A stretch of 64,000 nt of DNA from Helicobacter turcicus (lineage in GTDB: Bacteria; Campylobacterota; Campylobacteria; Campylobacterales; Helicobacteraceae), in NCBI RefSeq assembly GCF_019711685.1, contig NZ_JAIGYQ010000002.1:1-64000 (forward strand), in the 5' to 3' direction. The position numbers were made by a program, and so were the translations under genes. How positions within the stretch are numbered: position 1 is the stretch's first letter; every line of letters begins with the position of its first letter. The notes beneath the pieces were generated by a model. The model had not been told where the DNA came from. It saw only the letters and a list, made by a program, of their open reading frames with translations, and did no database searches. This document shows, in pieces, positions 1 to 8,525 of this stretch.

Positions 1-53
1 ATGTGATTTAAACAAATGTGTTTGATGTGTTTAAAAAATGCAGTTTGATACAT
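1..53 (-). CDS. Start of an unidentified minus-strand gene (partial)
   Basis: On the minus strand a near-perfect Shine-Dalgarno sequence, AAAGGAGG (plus positions 65-58), lies 4 nt before an ATG at 53. The frame stays open for 17 codons to the window edge (it starts M-Y-Q-T-A-F-F-K-H-I). Too little of the protein is visible to name it. The support is the strong ribosome binding site and the open frame; 17 open codons alone would be weak. A hairpin (arms 7-14 and 28-35, 8 bp) lies inside this stretch and could instead belong to a non-coding region. Confidence 0.4.
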   Translation of the reverse strand, partial: MYQTAFFKHIKHICLNH

Positions 54-250
54 ATATCCTCCTTTAAATGTTTATTAAATAAATAAAACCTTATCAAATA
101 AAGGCATTAAAAACAATAAAGGGGGAACTCTCTTAATTTGAGGAAAGAAACTTTCAAGAAATATTATTCCTGCTTTAAGCAAATTGCTTAAAATCTGTCC
201 TAACTATTTAAAAATAAAATTTTAGTATTTTATTTTAATCCTTTTTTGTG

Positions 251-256
251 TACAAT
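251..256 (+). promoter_or_regulatory. -10 box of the tRNA-Pro promoter
   Basis: TACAAT preceded by TGTG (an extended -10 context), about 25 nt before the tRNA. No -35 hexamer is recognisable, which is normal for the main sigma factor of Helicobacter and Campylobacter. Confidence 0.45.
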
Positions 257-280
257 TAGGACTTTCTTAAAACTTTTCTT

Positions 281-358
281 CGGAGTATAGCGCAGTCTGG
301 CTAGCGCACACCCTTGGGGTGGGTGAGGTCGTGGGTTCAAATCCCGCTACTCCGACCA
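281..358 (+). tRNA. tRNA-Pro (anticodon GGG)
   Basis: A full cloverleaf can be drawn. The acceptor stem CGGAGTA pairs with TACTCCG; the D stem is GCGC/GCGC; the anticodon stem is CACCC/GGGTG with loop TTGGGGT, giving anticodon GGG; the T stem is GTGGG/CCCGC. CCA is encoded at the 3' end. A second proline tRNA with anticodon TGG lies at 29669. Confidence 0.96.
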
Positions 359-476
359 TTTCTTCAAATTTCTAACAAGTAAACGTTGTTTTTATTTTAG
401 TGCCGTTTTTGATTCCGCCTTTAAGGTTTAAATAGCCTTTTAAGAAAGTTTTTGTTATATTTTTGCTTTTTGCGCT

Positions 477-504
477 ACAAACAAAATTTAACAAACAAAA
501 TTTA
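477..504. repeat. Perfect tandem repeat, 14 bp x 2, upstream of ilvE
   Basis: Two adjoining copies of ACAAACAAAATTTA, followed at once by a partly complementary AAAATTTGTTTTG. It lies about 55 bp before the ilvE start. It may be a regulator binding site or simply AT-rich slippage; nothing here decides. Confidence 0.5.
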
Positions 505-559
505 AAAATTTGTTTTGTGGTGATTTATCCATAAAAGCGCACAATAATGGAGTTTTATT

Positions 560-1477
560 ATGAATGAAGCAAAATCAATTTGGATGGACGGAAAGCTAGT
601 CCCTTGGAAAGAAGCAAATGTCCATATTTTAACACATACACTACACTATGGAAATGGCGTTTTTGAAGGTACTAGAGCTTATAAGACTGACAAAGGAATG
701 GCAATTTTTCGCTTAAGTGATCACACAAAACGTTTGTTAAACTCTGCAAAAATTGTAGCTATTGATGTTCCTTACACACAAGAAGAGCTAGAAAAAGCGC
801 AAATTGAGCTTTTAAGAGATAATGCTTTTAAGAACAACACTTATTTGCGTCCTTTGATTTATTTGGGTTATGGCGCAATGGGAGTGTATCATAAGAATGC
901 TCCAGTTAGAGTGGCGATTATCGCGTGGGAGTGGGGTGCGTATCTTGGTGATGAAGGGTTGGAAAAAGGAATCCGCGTAAAAACAGCATCTATTGTTAGG
1001 AATTCTGCTAAATCACTTTTTGGAAAAGCAAAAGCTTCTGGAAATTACTTAAACTCACAAATGGCAAAATACGAGGCTATTGAATGTGGTTATGAAGAAG
1101 CATTATTACTAGATGATAATGGAATGATTGCAGAGGGCAGTGGAGAGTGCTTTTTTATCGTGCGCAATGACGTGATTATTACTCCTCCAAGTGATAGTGC
1201 GTTAGAATCCATTACTCAAGATTCTGTGATTACAATTGCAAAAGATCTTGGCTACAAAGTGGAACGTCGTAATATTACACGTGATGAAGTGTATATTGCT
1301 GATGAAGCATTTTTTACAGGGACTGCAGCAGAAGTTACACCAATTAGAGAGCTTGATGCGCGTATTATTGGTAGTGGTAAGCGTGGCGAAATCACGCAAA
1401 AATTGCAAAATGCTTATTTTGATGTGGTTCAAGGACGGAATCCAAAATATGCACAATGGCTAACTTATATTAACTAA
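560..1477 (+). CDS. ilvE: Branched-chain amino acid aminotransferase
   Basis: A PLP-dependent fold-type IV transaminase for the last step of leucine, isoleucine and valine synthesis (and the first of their breakdown), using glutamate/2-oxoglutarate. The 305-aa length is typical. Family hallmarks are visible: the lysine-containing KAKASGNYLNS segment near residues 155-165, then E-A-L-L-L-D, then the phosphate-binding E-G-S-G-E-C-F-F near 195. The ATG follows TGGAG at 548-552. No other ilv gene is nearby, so this is a lone biosynthetic gene. The next gene starts 12 nt downstream and may be cotranscribed. Confidence 0.95.
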   Translation: MNEAKSIWMDGKLVPWKEANVHILTHTLHYGNGVFEGTRAYKTDKGMAIFRLSDHTKRLLNSAKIVAIDVPYTQEELEKAQIELLRDNAFKNNTYLRPLIYLGYGAMGVYHKNAPVRVAIIAWEWGAYLGDEGLEKGIRVKTASIVRNSAKSLFGKAKASGNYLNSQMAKYEAIECGYEEALLLDDNGMIAEGSGECFFIVRNDVIITPPSDSALESITQDSVITIAKDLGYKVERRNITRDEVYIADEAFFTGTAAEVTPIRELDARIIGSGKRGEITQKLQNAYFDVVQGRNPKYAQWLTYIN

Positions 1478-1489
1478 AAGGTTTTGCAA

Positions 1490-2563
1490 ATGCCAATTGA
1501 TTTAAATGAACATTTAAAACGTAAAAACAGGGGTTATAACCCTGATGGAAATAAAGGAAATGATAACCCAAATCCCAATCATAATCGTGGATTTCAATCC
1601 CCCAAGATTCCAAATTTTACAATGCCAAATGGAAAGAAAATGGCAGGGATTTATGTGCTTATTATCCTTGTGATTTTATTTTTCTTGCTGAAACCTTTTA
1701 CAATTATCAATAGTGGTGAAGTTGGAGTAAAAATTACTACTGGAGAATTTGATCCTGCTCCACTGCAACCGGGCATTCATTTCTTTATCCCCGGGATACA
1801 AAAAATTATTGCGGTAAATACAAAGGTTAGAATCGCAGAATTTACAGGTTCTGAGGGTGTAGGTTTGCGCAGTAGAGATGAGGGAAGCTTGAAAAATCAA
1901 GCCATTAGTGTGCTAGATTCTAGAGGTTTGTCTGTGTCTGTGGAACTTGCTGTGCAGTATCGCTTAGATCCTCTAAGTGTGCCACAAACTATTGCCACTT
2001 GGGGACAAAATTGGGAAGAGAGAATCATTACTCCTGTAATCCGTGAAATCGTACGTAATGTAGTAGGAAGCTTTCCAGCAGAAGAGCTACCAACAAAACG
2101 TAATGAAATTGCAACGCTTATTGATCAAAAATTCCGCGAAAATATCAATAACCTTGAAAATCGCCCTGTGGAGCTTGTGTCAATTCAACTAACAGAGATT
2201 GTTTTGCCAATTGCAATTAAGGAACAAATTGAACGTGTTCAAGTTGCGCGTCAAGAAGCAGAACGTGCAAGATACGAAGTAGAACGTGCCAAACAAGAAG
2301 CAGAGAAAAAAGCAGCTCTTGCAAAAGGGGTTGCAGATGCGACAATCATTGAAGCAGATGCACAAGCAAAGGCTAACCGCTTAATTAGCCAAAGCCTTAA
2401 TAGTCCATTATTACAATTGCGACAAATTGAAGTGCAAGGTAAGTTCAATGAAGCATTGCAAAATAATCGTGATGCTAAGATTTTCTTAACACCAGGGGGA
2501 GCAACACCAAATATTTGGTTAGATTCCAAGGATACTCAACGTGCAAGTTCCATTCAAAAATAA
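1490..2563 (+). CDS. SPFH/Band 7 (prohibitin-like) membrane protein
   Basis: A 357-aa membrane-anchored scaffold protein of the prohibitin/HflK type. It has a cytosolic N-terminus rich in Asn, Pro and Gly (about 1-45), one transmembrane helix (about 50-70), an SPFH domain (about 75-240), then an Ala/Glu-rich coiled coil (R-Q-E-A-E-R-A-R and similar repeats, about 250-295) and a short tail. H. pylori has a protein of the same size and layout (HP0248). Proteins of this family form oligomers in the membrane, often next to FtsH-type proteases; its own role is unknown. The ATG at 1490 is preferred over a TTG at 1484 because AAAAGG at 1476-1481 is then well spaced. Confidence 0.85.
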   Translation: MPIDLNEHLKRKNRGYNPDGNKGNDNPNPNHNRGFQSPKIPNFTMPNGKKMAGIYVLIILVILFFLLKPFTIINSGEVGVKITTGEFDPAPLQPGIHFFIPGIQKIIAVNTKVRIAEFTGSEGVGLRSRDEGSLKNQAISVLDSRGLSVSVELAVQYRLDPLSVPQTIATWGQNWEERIITPVIREIVRNVVGSFPAEELPTKRNEIATLIDQKFRENINNLENRPVELVSIQLTEIVLPIAIKEQIERVQVARQEAERARYEVERAKQEAEKKAALAKGVADATIIEADAQAKANRLISQSLNSPLLQLRQIEVQGKFNEALQNNRDAKIFLTPGGATPNIWLDSKDTQRASSIQK

Positions 2564-2571
2564 GGGTTGAA

Positions 2572-3270
2572 GTGCAAGAAATTTTAGAGCAAATTTTATG
2601 GGATAAATGCGGTGGGTTGATTCCAGCTGTTGCACAAGATTACCAAACACATGAAGTTTTAATGCTTGGTTTTATGAATAAAGAGGCTTTGGAGCTAAGT
2701 CTAGAAAGCGGTTTTGTGTATTATTTTTCACGTTCTAAAGGACGTATTTGGAAAAAAGGTGAACAAAGTGGGCACACGCAAAAAATCCGCACAATTGCTC
2801 TTGATTGTGATAAGGATTCCCTTCTTATTGGTGTGGAGCAAGTTGGTGTAGCTTGCCATACAGGAGCAAAGAGTTGCTTTTTTAACACCATAAATTTAAG
2901 AGAAAGTAAATTAGATTCTAGCATAGAGCCCATAGATTCTAATATTAGTGCAATCTATGGGGCAGTAGATGCGTTATATCACACGCTTTTAGAACGCAAA
3001 GGCGCAGACCCTAAAACTTCTTACACTGCAAAACTTTATCATAAAGGCGAGAATACTATTGCTAAGAAAATCGTTGAGGAAGCTACGGAGTTGGGGTTTG
3101 CTATCAAAGACAATGAACGTAAAGAGATTATCTATGAGGCAGCGGATTTACTCTATCACGTCCTTGTTGGTTTAGCATATAAAAATGTGTCGCCAGATTT
3201 AATAAAACAGGAGATTCTAAGACGTTTTGGATTAAGCGGGATTGATGAGAAAAATGCAAGGCAGGAGTGA
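2572..3270 (+). CDS. hisIE: Bifunctional phosphoribosyl-AMP cyclohydrolase / phosphoribosyl-ATP pyrophosphatase
   Basis: Carries out steps 2 and 3 of histidine synthesis. The N-terminal half is HisI (metal-binding L-D-C-D-K-D, and the cysteines of V-A-C-H-T-G-A-K-S-C-F). The C-terminal half is HisE (E-E-A-T-E-L-G-F and E-A-A-D-L-L-Y-H-V-L-V helices). The frame is open upstream to 2515 inside the previous gene, but GTG at 2572 has AAGGG at 2562-2566 with 5-nt spacing and matches the family's N-terminus, giving 232 aa. The rest of the his pathway is not in the window. H. pylori lacks this pathway, so the gene argues for another Helicobacter species. Confidence 0.93.
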   Translation: MQEILEQILWDKCGGLIPAVAQDYQTHEVLMLGFMNKEALELSLESGFVYYFSRSKGRIWKKGEQSGHTQKIRTIALDCDKDSLLIGVEQVGVACHTGAKSCFFNTINLRESKLDSSIEPIDSNISAIYGAVDALYHTLLERKGADPKTSYTAKLYHKGENTIAKKIVEEATELGFAIKDNERKEIIYEAADLLYHVLVGLAYKNVSPDLIKQEILRRFGLSGIDEKNARQE

Positions 3271-3279
3271 GCATAGTAA

Positions 3280-3813
3280 ATGGACGGATTAAAGGAATAT
3301 TTGCTAAAACTCTTAGATATTTCGCGTTTTTTTGCATTGCTAGATTATTTAGTATTAATTGGCATTTTTTTAATCATTCTTTTAATTTTTCTATTGGGTA
3401 TTGCGCTACGTGGGCGCACTTTTCCTTTTGCAGTGTTGTTTTTGTTAAGTGGGGGGTTAATCCCTGCATCGCCTTTTATTTATCAATGGATTATGGAATC
3501 GTATTTGAAAAAGACAGAGTTTATACTCACGCATAATGAGAGTTTGCAATATGATGCCGTGTATTTTGTGGAGGGAAGCTTTAAAAACATTGGATATTTA
3601 GACTTTAGGGGTTGTGTGGTAGAAGTAAATTTTATTCCAAAGGATTCAAAAAAACTTCAACGTATAAAATATAAGATAAATCCTAGATATGCACACATTA
3701 AAATTTACAAAACTCCCTTAAACAAGCAAGAATCAATGGATTTTAAACTTGTAATTCCTTCTCCTAATCCTAAAGTAAGTTTTGATTTATACACAAAAGG
3801 TGCATGCTATTAA
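3280..3813 (+). CDS. DUF2393-type membrane protein
   Basis: A 177-aa protein with two N-terminal transmembrane helices (about 22-48 and 50-72), then an extracytoplasmic domain. The motif F-V-E-G-S-F-K-N-I-G-Y-L-D-F-R-G-C is what I know from DUF2393 proteins of Campylobacter and Helicobacter; their function is unknown. It sits between hisIE (9-nt gap) and pdxA (1-nt gap), so it is probably part of one operon. The Shine-Dalgarno candidate AGGAG (3263-3267) is rather far from the ATG. Confidence 0.7.
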   Translation: MDGLKEYLLKLLDISRFFALLDYLVLIGIFLIILLIFLLGIALRGRTFPFAVLFLLSGGLIPASPFIYQWIMESYLKKTEFILTHNESLQYDAVYFVEGSFKNIGYLDFRGCVVEVNFIPKDSKKLQRIKYKINPRYAHIKIYKTPLNKQESMDFKLVIPSPNPKVSFDLYTKGACY

Positions 3814-3814
3814 A

Positions 3815-4786
3815 ATGAAAATTGCAATAAGCATTGGGGATCCAAATGGAGTGGGATTAGAGATTTTACTAAAGAACCATAAGAGAATTAAAAAACTTTG
3901 CACTCCTGTGTATTGCGTAGATAAAGATTTGTTAAGAAGTGCGGCTAAAAAGTTATCTCTTAAGATTTCAAAGTCATGGATTTGTAAGCCTCCTTTGGCG
4001 AAACTTCCCAAAATTATCCCCGGAGAAATTAATAGAGAAAGTGGAGCGTATGCGTATGCAAGTTTTCTGCAAGCACTAAATTTAACACTAGAGGGGGAAG
4101 CAAAAGCATTGGTAACTTTACCTATCCATAAGAAAGCATGGCAATTAGCTAAGATTCCTTATGCTGGGCACACAGAAGTTTTGCGTGATGTTTTAAAAGA
4201 GTATATTCAAAAAAGTGAGCAAAAAGAAAAAAAAGAAAAAAAAGAAAACAATCAAGCAATTATGATGTTAGGTTCCCCAAAACTTTATGTTGCGCTATTT
4301 AGTGATCATATCCCACTTAAAGAAGTTCCGCCTCTTATAAATACGGAATCCATAATGAGTTTTTTGCTAAGCTTTGCCCCACATGTTTTAAAAACGCCTT
4401 GCGGAGTGTTAGGTTTAAACCCGCATGCTGGGGATTTTGGTGTTCTAGGTAATGAAGAAAATGCTATAAAAGAAGCAATTAGCTTAGCAAATGCAAGTTT
4501 GGGCAAAGAAGTGTATATCGGTCCTCTTGTGCCAGATACTGCTTTTATTGGCAAACATTTGCGCTATTATGTGGCAATGTATCATGACCAAGGATTAATC
4601 CCACTAAAAACTTTGTATTTTAAAGATAGTATTAATATTACTTTAAATATTCCTATTATTCGCACTTCAGTAGATCATGGCACAGCGTTTGATATTGCAT
4701 ATAAAAATAAAGCAGAATCCAAAAGCTATATAAATGCCATAAAAGAAGCAATTTTGCGTGCAAAGTCGCAATCCTCTAAATTTTAA
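3815..4786 (+). CDS. pdxA: 4-hydroxythreonine-4-phosphate dehydrogenase (PdxA)
   Basis: Oxidises 4-phosphohydroxy-L-threonine in the DXP-dependent pyridoxal phosphate pathway; its product is joined by PdxJ. Family marks: I-S-I-G-D-P-N-G-V-G at the N-terminus, A-G-H-T-E, L-N-P-H-A-G-D, and the metal-binding Y-H-D-Q-G-L-I-P-L-K. The ATG at 3815 begins exactly at the conserved N-terminus; an upstream in-frame ATG at 3782 lies inside the previous gene. pdxJ, often adjacent in this group, is absent here. A lysine/glutamate insertion (S-E-Q-K-E-K-K-E-K-K-E) is encoded by an A-rich repeat. Confidence 0.94.
   Translation: MKIAISIGDPNGVGLEILLKNHKRIKKLCTPVYCVDKDLLRSAAKKLSLKISKSWICKPPLAKLPKIIPGEINRESGAYAYASFLQALNLTLEGEAKALVTLPIHKKAWQLAKIPYAGHTEVLRDVLKEYIQKSEQKEKKEKKENNQAIMMLGSPKLYVALFSDHIPLKEVPPLINTESIMSFLLSFAPHVLKTPCGVLGLNPHAGDFGVLGNEENAIKEAISLANASLGKEVYIGPLVPDTAFIGKHLRYYVAMYHDQGLIPLKTLYFKDSINITLNIPIIRTSVDHGTAFDIAYKNKAESKSYINAIKEAILRAKSQSSKF
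4221..4248 (+). repeat. A-tract repeat (A5-G-A8-G-A8-G-A4) inside pdxA
   Basis: Two consecutive 8-A runs separated by single G residues form a 9-bp unit repeat. It encodes the Lys/Glu insertion in PdxA. Unit slippage would keep the frame; single-A slippage would break it. Confidence 0.7.
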
Positions 4787-4825
4787 ACTTTTGTTTTCTT
4801 TGAATTCTTTCTTGTTGTGTTTTTG

Positions 4826-4860
4826 TCTTACATTAAAATTACTTTTTGTGTAAGATTTTT
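4826..4860 (+). terminator. Possible intrinsic terminator after pdxA
   Basis: TCTTACA (4826-4832) pairs with TGTAAGA (4849-4855) around a 16-nt loop and is followed by TTTTT. The stem is short and AT-rich, so this is only a candidate. It sits 40 nt after the pdxA stop and before the clpS promoter. Confidence 0.35.
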
Positions 4861-5049
4861 GCTGTTTAAGTGCGTTTTTAGAATCGGTCGTATTTTTGAG
4901 AAAGAATTATTTTGCTTTGCTAAATGTAGGTTCTATTAATATTTGACTTGTCTCTTTTTGAAGTTAAAAATAGCAGGATTTTTTAATTATAAAGGGTAAG
5001 AGGCTTGTTGAATTTGCTACGAATTAAAAGAAAAGTTATCAAAAAATGT

Positions 5050-5055
5050 TATAAT
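5050..5055 (+). promoter_or_regulatory. -10 box of the clpS-clpA promoter
   Basis: A perfect TATAAT, 31 nt before the TTG start chosen for clpS. It lies within the longest possible clpS open frame and so argues against a start further upstream. Confidence 0.65.
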
Positions 5056-5085
5056 TCGCGCTATCTTAAAAATTCAAGGAAAATC

Positions 5086-5391
5086 TTGCCAAAAGATGCA
5101 CAATTTGACCCAGCCACAGAAACGCTAGAGAAAATTCAAGAGCCTATCCGCTATCGTGTGATTTTGCTAAATGACGACTATACCACGCAAGAATTTGTAA
5201 TGGAAGTTTTACAGATTATTTTTCATAAAAATTTTGAAGAATCCCTTAATTTAATGCTACAAATTCATCACAATGGACAGGGAATTTGTGGAATCTATCC
5301 TTATGATATTGCTGAGATTAAAGTGGCTCAAGTGCGCAAAATGGCAAAAGAAAAGCAATATCCCTTGCGTGCAATTTTAGAAAAAATATAA
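5086..5391 (+). CDS. clpS: ATP-dependent Clp protease adaptor ClpS
   Basis: The N-degron adaptor that delivers substrates with destabilising N-terminal residues to ClpA. The core Y-R-V-I-L-L-N-D-D-Y-T-T-Q-E-F-V-M-E-V-L holds the N-N/D-D-x-T segment of the substrate pocket. TTG at 5086 is chosen (101 aa, near the usual 90-106): it has AAGGA at 5076-5080, and the TATAAT at 5050 would fall inside the gene if the start at 5005 were used. clpA follows 10 nt downstream, as expected for its partner. Confidence 0.93.
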   Translation: MPKDAQFDPATETLEKIQEPIRYRVILLNDDYTTQEFVMEVLQIIFHKNFEESLNLMLQIHHNGQGICGIYPYDIAEIKVAQVRKMAKEKQYPLRAILEKI

Positions 5392-5401
5392 GAGATATAA
5401 A

Positions 5402-7756
5402 ATGTTTGAGATTAGTAAAGAATTAAATATTGTTTTGCAAAATGCACAAAAAGAAGCTAAAGAACAAGGACATGAGTATTTGACGCTTGAGCATATTTTC
5501 CATGCACTTTTAGAGAATAAAAAAATCATCAAAACCCTACAAGAGTGTGGGGGCAATGTGGAAGTTATGAAAAGGCAAGTAGAGCGGTATTTGAAGCAGT
5601 TTTTACAATCTTATCCTAAACACCAAGAAGATGGTGTTATGCCACAAGAGACACTAGCTGTTACACGCGTGATTGAGATAATGATAGGACATGTGAAAGG
5701 ATCGCAGCGCCAACAAGCGCAGGTGAGTGATTTGCTTGCGGCAATTTTGGAGGAAGAAAAGGCATTTTGCGCACAGGTTTTAAACACACAAGGTATCACA
5801 CGTCTAAATATTTTAGAATACATTACTGAAAATCAAGCAAGTTTTCATGGAGAGTCTTATAAAGGCACAAGAGATACAATAAAAGAAGGAAATGGAGAGA
5901 AAAAAGAATCCGCACTAGAGAACTATTGCACAAACCTTACACAAATGGCAAGAGAGGGGAAAATAGATCCTGTTGTAGGTAGAGAAGCGGAGATTAGGCG
6001 TTGTTTTGAAGTATTGCTTAGAAAAAAGAAAAATAATCCGCTTTTAGTAGGAGAACCAGGAGTTGGGAAAACAGCCGTTGCTGAAGGGTTAGCACTAAAG
6101 ATGATTACCGCGCAAAGTCCTTTGGAGAATACAGAAATTTATATGTTAAATATGGGTGCATTGGTTGCAGGGACAAAATACAGAGGGGATTTTGAAAAGC
6201 GCATAAAGGCACTTACAGATGAAGTGTTAGAGCTTGGCAATGTAGTTTTGTTTATTGACGAGATTCATATGTTAATTGGTGCAGGGGCTACAAATAGTGG
6301 CAGTATGGATGCTAGTAACTTGCTAAAACCTATGCTTGGTAATGGCAAATTGCGTTGTATTGGGGCAAGCACTTATGCAGAGTATCGCTCATTTTTGGAT
6401 AAAGATAAGGCACTTTCGCGCCGTTTTGCTAAAGTAGAAGTTAAAGAACCAAGCCGTGAAGAGAGCATTTTGATTTTAGAGGGCGTAAAAAAGTATTATG
6501 AAAAACACCATAATGTTAGTTATTCTAGGGAAGCAATCGCACTTATTGTTGATTTGTCTATGCGCCACTTGCATGAGCGATTTTTACCTGATAAAGCTAT
6601 TGATGTTTTAGATGAAGTTGGTGCAAGTTATAAGTTAGATGGGAAAAGTGGAAAAATCAGTTTGCAAAGTATTAAAAAAATGATTGCTACAATGGCAAAG
6701 ATTCCAGAAATTGAAGCAACAAAAGACGATAAAAGTGTGTTAAAAAATCTTCAGAAGTATTTAAAGAGTAGAATCTTTGGTCAAGATGATGCGATTGGAG
6801 AAGTTGTAAGTGCGCTAAAACGCAATAAAGCTGGACTTGGTGCACCTAATAAACCTATTGGTTCATTTTTATTTAGTGGTCCTAGTGGTGTTGGGAAAAC
6901 TGAACTTGCAAAAGAGATTGCAAGGGCGCTTAATATCAACTTTGAACGTCTTGATATGAGTGAGTATATGGAAAAAATTTCAAGCTCACAATTAATCGGC
7001 GCAGCAGCAGGCTATGTAGGCTATGAAAAAGGTGGAATCTTAACGGAGATGATTAAGAAGAGCCCCCATACTTTATTGCTTCTAGATGAAGTGGAAAAAG
7101 CGCATCCTGATGTGCTTAATGTCTTTTTGCAAGTTATGGATTATGGAAAGCTAACAGATAATAATGGCGAAAGTGTGGATTTCTCATCAGTGATTTTGAT
7201 TCTAACTTCTAATGTGGGTTCTAAGGAAATGCCGGTGTTAGGCTTTAAGCAAGATACAAATTTGCGCTTTTCTAGTGCTATTAAAGATTATTTTTCGCCA
7301 GAATTTAGGAACCGCCTTGATGCAATTGTCGCCTTTAATCCTCTATCCCATGAAGAGATTCTAAAAATTGTGGATAAAAATATTGCAGATTTAAATGCAC
7401 AGATTGCACCAAAAGGGGTGGAAGTTATTTTAGAAAAAAGTGCAAAAGAGTATTTAGCAAAAATTGGATTTAATGCAGAGCTTGGTGCTAGACCACTAGC
7501 TTTAGTGATTCAAAAAGAGATTAAAAATATTCTTAGTGATGCGATGCTTTTTGGGGATTTAAGCAAAGGTGGTGTGGTGAGTTTCGCTTTTATCAAAGAT
7601 AAATTGACACATAAGTTTTTGCCTAAAAGTATGGAATCTAAAAACACTTCTAGAAAAAAGAAAGAATCCAAAATAAAAATAGCTACTAAAACCGCTCAAA
7701 AATCTCCAAAGCTCGTAGTAAAACGTACAAAAATGAAAAAGGCTGATAATGCCTAA
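5402..7756 (+). CDS. clpA: ATP-dependent Clp protease ATP-binding subunit ClpA
   Basis: A hexameric AAA+ unfoldase that feeds ClpP. In order: an N-domain (1-140); AAA-1 with Walker A G-E-P-G-V-G-K-T (about 218) and Walker B F-I-D-E-I-H; AAA-2 with G-P-S-G-V-G-K-T-E-L (about 495) and L-L-L-D-E-V-E-K-A-H; and the C-terminal D2-small domain (G-A-R-P-L). The protein has 784 aa, somewhat longer than E. coli ClpA (758) because of a Lys/Ser-rich tail after about residue 735. Its coding region overlaps the next gene by 8 nt. Confidence 0.96.
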   Translation: MFEISKELNIVLQNAQKEAKEQGHEYLTLEHIFHALLENKKIIKTLQECGGNVEVMKRQVERYLKQFLQSYPKHQEDGVMPQETLAVTRVIEIMIGHVKGSQRQQAQVSDLLAAILEEEKAFCAQVLNTQGITRLNILEYITENQASFHGESYKGTRDTIKEGNGEKKESALENYCTNLTQMAREGKIDPVVGREAEIRRCFEVLLRKKKNNPLLVGEPGVGKTAVAEGLALKMITAQSPLENTEIYMLNMGALVAGTKYRGDFEKRIKALTDEVLELGNVVLFIDEIHMLIGAGATNSGSMDASNLLKPMLGNGKLRCIGASTYAEYRSFLDKDKALSRRFAKVEVKEPSREESILILEGVKKYYEKHHNVSYSREAIALIVDLSMRHLHERFLPDKAIDVLDEVGASYKLDGKSGKISLQSIKKMIATMAKIPEIEATKDDKSVLKNLQKYLKSRIFGQDDAIGEVVSALKRNKAGLGAPNKPIGSFLFSGPSGVGKTELAKEIARALNINFERLDMSEYMEKISSSQLIGAAAGYVGYEKGGILTEMIKKSPHTLLLLDEVEKAHPDVLNVFLQVMDYGKLTDNNGESVDFSSVILILTSNVGSKEMPVLGFKQDTNLRFSSAIKDYFSPEFRNRLDAIVAFNPLSHEEILKIVDKNIADLNAQIAPKGVEVILEKSAKEYLAKIGFNAELGARPLALVIQKEIKNILSDAMLFGDLSKGGVVSFAFIKDKLTHKFLPKSMESKNTSRKKKESKIKIATKTAQKSPKLVVKRTKMKKADNA

Positions 7757-8516
7757 TTTGCAGTGGGATTTAGAAAACTGCATTGCTGGGATTTATCGCA
7801 AGAGTGGGTATATCCATGGGATTACAAATGTAGAGGCTAAAAGTTTGGAATCCTTTGTGGGAGTGCAAAAGGAAACCCAGCTTTTATGTACAAATACAGA
7901 ATCCTTTTTGCAGCAAAATTTAGGTGTTAATGTTTTATTGTGGGGGGCAAGAGGAAGCGGAAAAAGCTCACTTGTAAAAGCACTGCTTTTAAGATATGCA
8001 CCTGAAGGGTTAAGGGTTTTACAAGTGGATAAAGAGGATTTAGAGATTTTGCCAGAAGTTTTTGATATTCTAAGGGAGAAACCCTATTGGTTTATTATTT
8101 TTTGCGATGATTTAAGCTTTGAGCAAAATGAGAATTACAAGGGTTTAAAGAGTGTGTTAGAGGGTAGTTTAGAAACTCTACCAAAAAATATTAGAATCTA
8201 TGCGACAAGTAATAGACGTCATTTGCTTCCAGAATTTCACGATGAAAATGAGATTTTTGGCTATGAGGGAAATGAAGATAAGATTGCATTGAGTGATAGA
8301 TTTCCTTTGTGTATTGGCTTTTATACACAAGGAAGCAGGGAATATTTAGAAGTATTAAAAGGTTATTTTCTAGAAAATAATGTGCAATTACCGCAAGAAT
8401 GGGAAAGAATTTGTCAAAAGGCGATGCAGTATGCCACCCAAAAAGGTTCGCGCAATCCGCGCACAGCAGCACATTTTTACGCATTGTATAAAAGTAATTT
8501 GTGGGAATTGTTATAA
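7749..8516 (+). CDS. DUF815-type P-loop ATPase
   Basis: A 255-aa AAA+-like ATP-binding protein. Walker A is G-A-R-G-S-G-K-S-S-L (about residues 75-84); a Walker B-like segment F-I-I-F-C-D-D-L-S-F lies near 115-125; T-S-N-R-R-H-L matches the sensor-1 region and G-S-R-N-P-R-T-A-A the C-terminal part. This layout is that of DUF815 proteins, whose cellular role is not known to me. It overlaps clpA by 8 nt, so its translation is probably coupled to it. Confidence 0.8.
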   Translation: MPNLQWDLENCIAGIYRKSGYIHGITNVEAKSLESFVGVQKETQLLCTNTESFLQQNLGVNVLLWGARGSGKSSLVKALLLRYAPEGLRVLQVDKEDLEILPEVFDILREKPYWFIIFCDDLSFEQNENYKGLKSVLEGSLETLPKNIRIYATSNRRHLLPEFHDENEIFGYEGNEDKIALSDRFPLCIGFYTQGSREYLEVLKGYFLENNVQLPQEWERICQKAMQYATQKGSRNPRTAAHFYALYKSNLWELL

Positions 8517-8525
8517 GGAGTGCAA

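Noticed and set aside
3267-3536. An 89-codon plus-strand frame overlapping the DUF2393 gene
   Set aside because: Another frame of the same bases; the 177-aa protein has a recognisable motif and fits between its neighbours.
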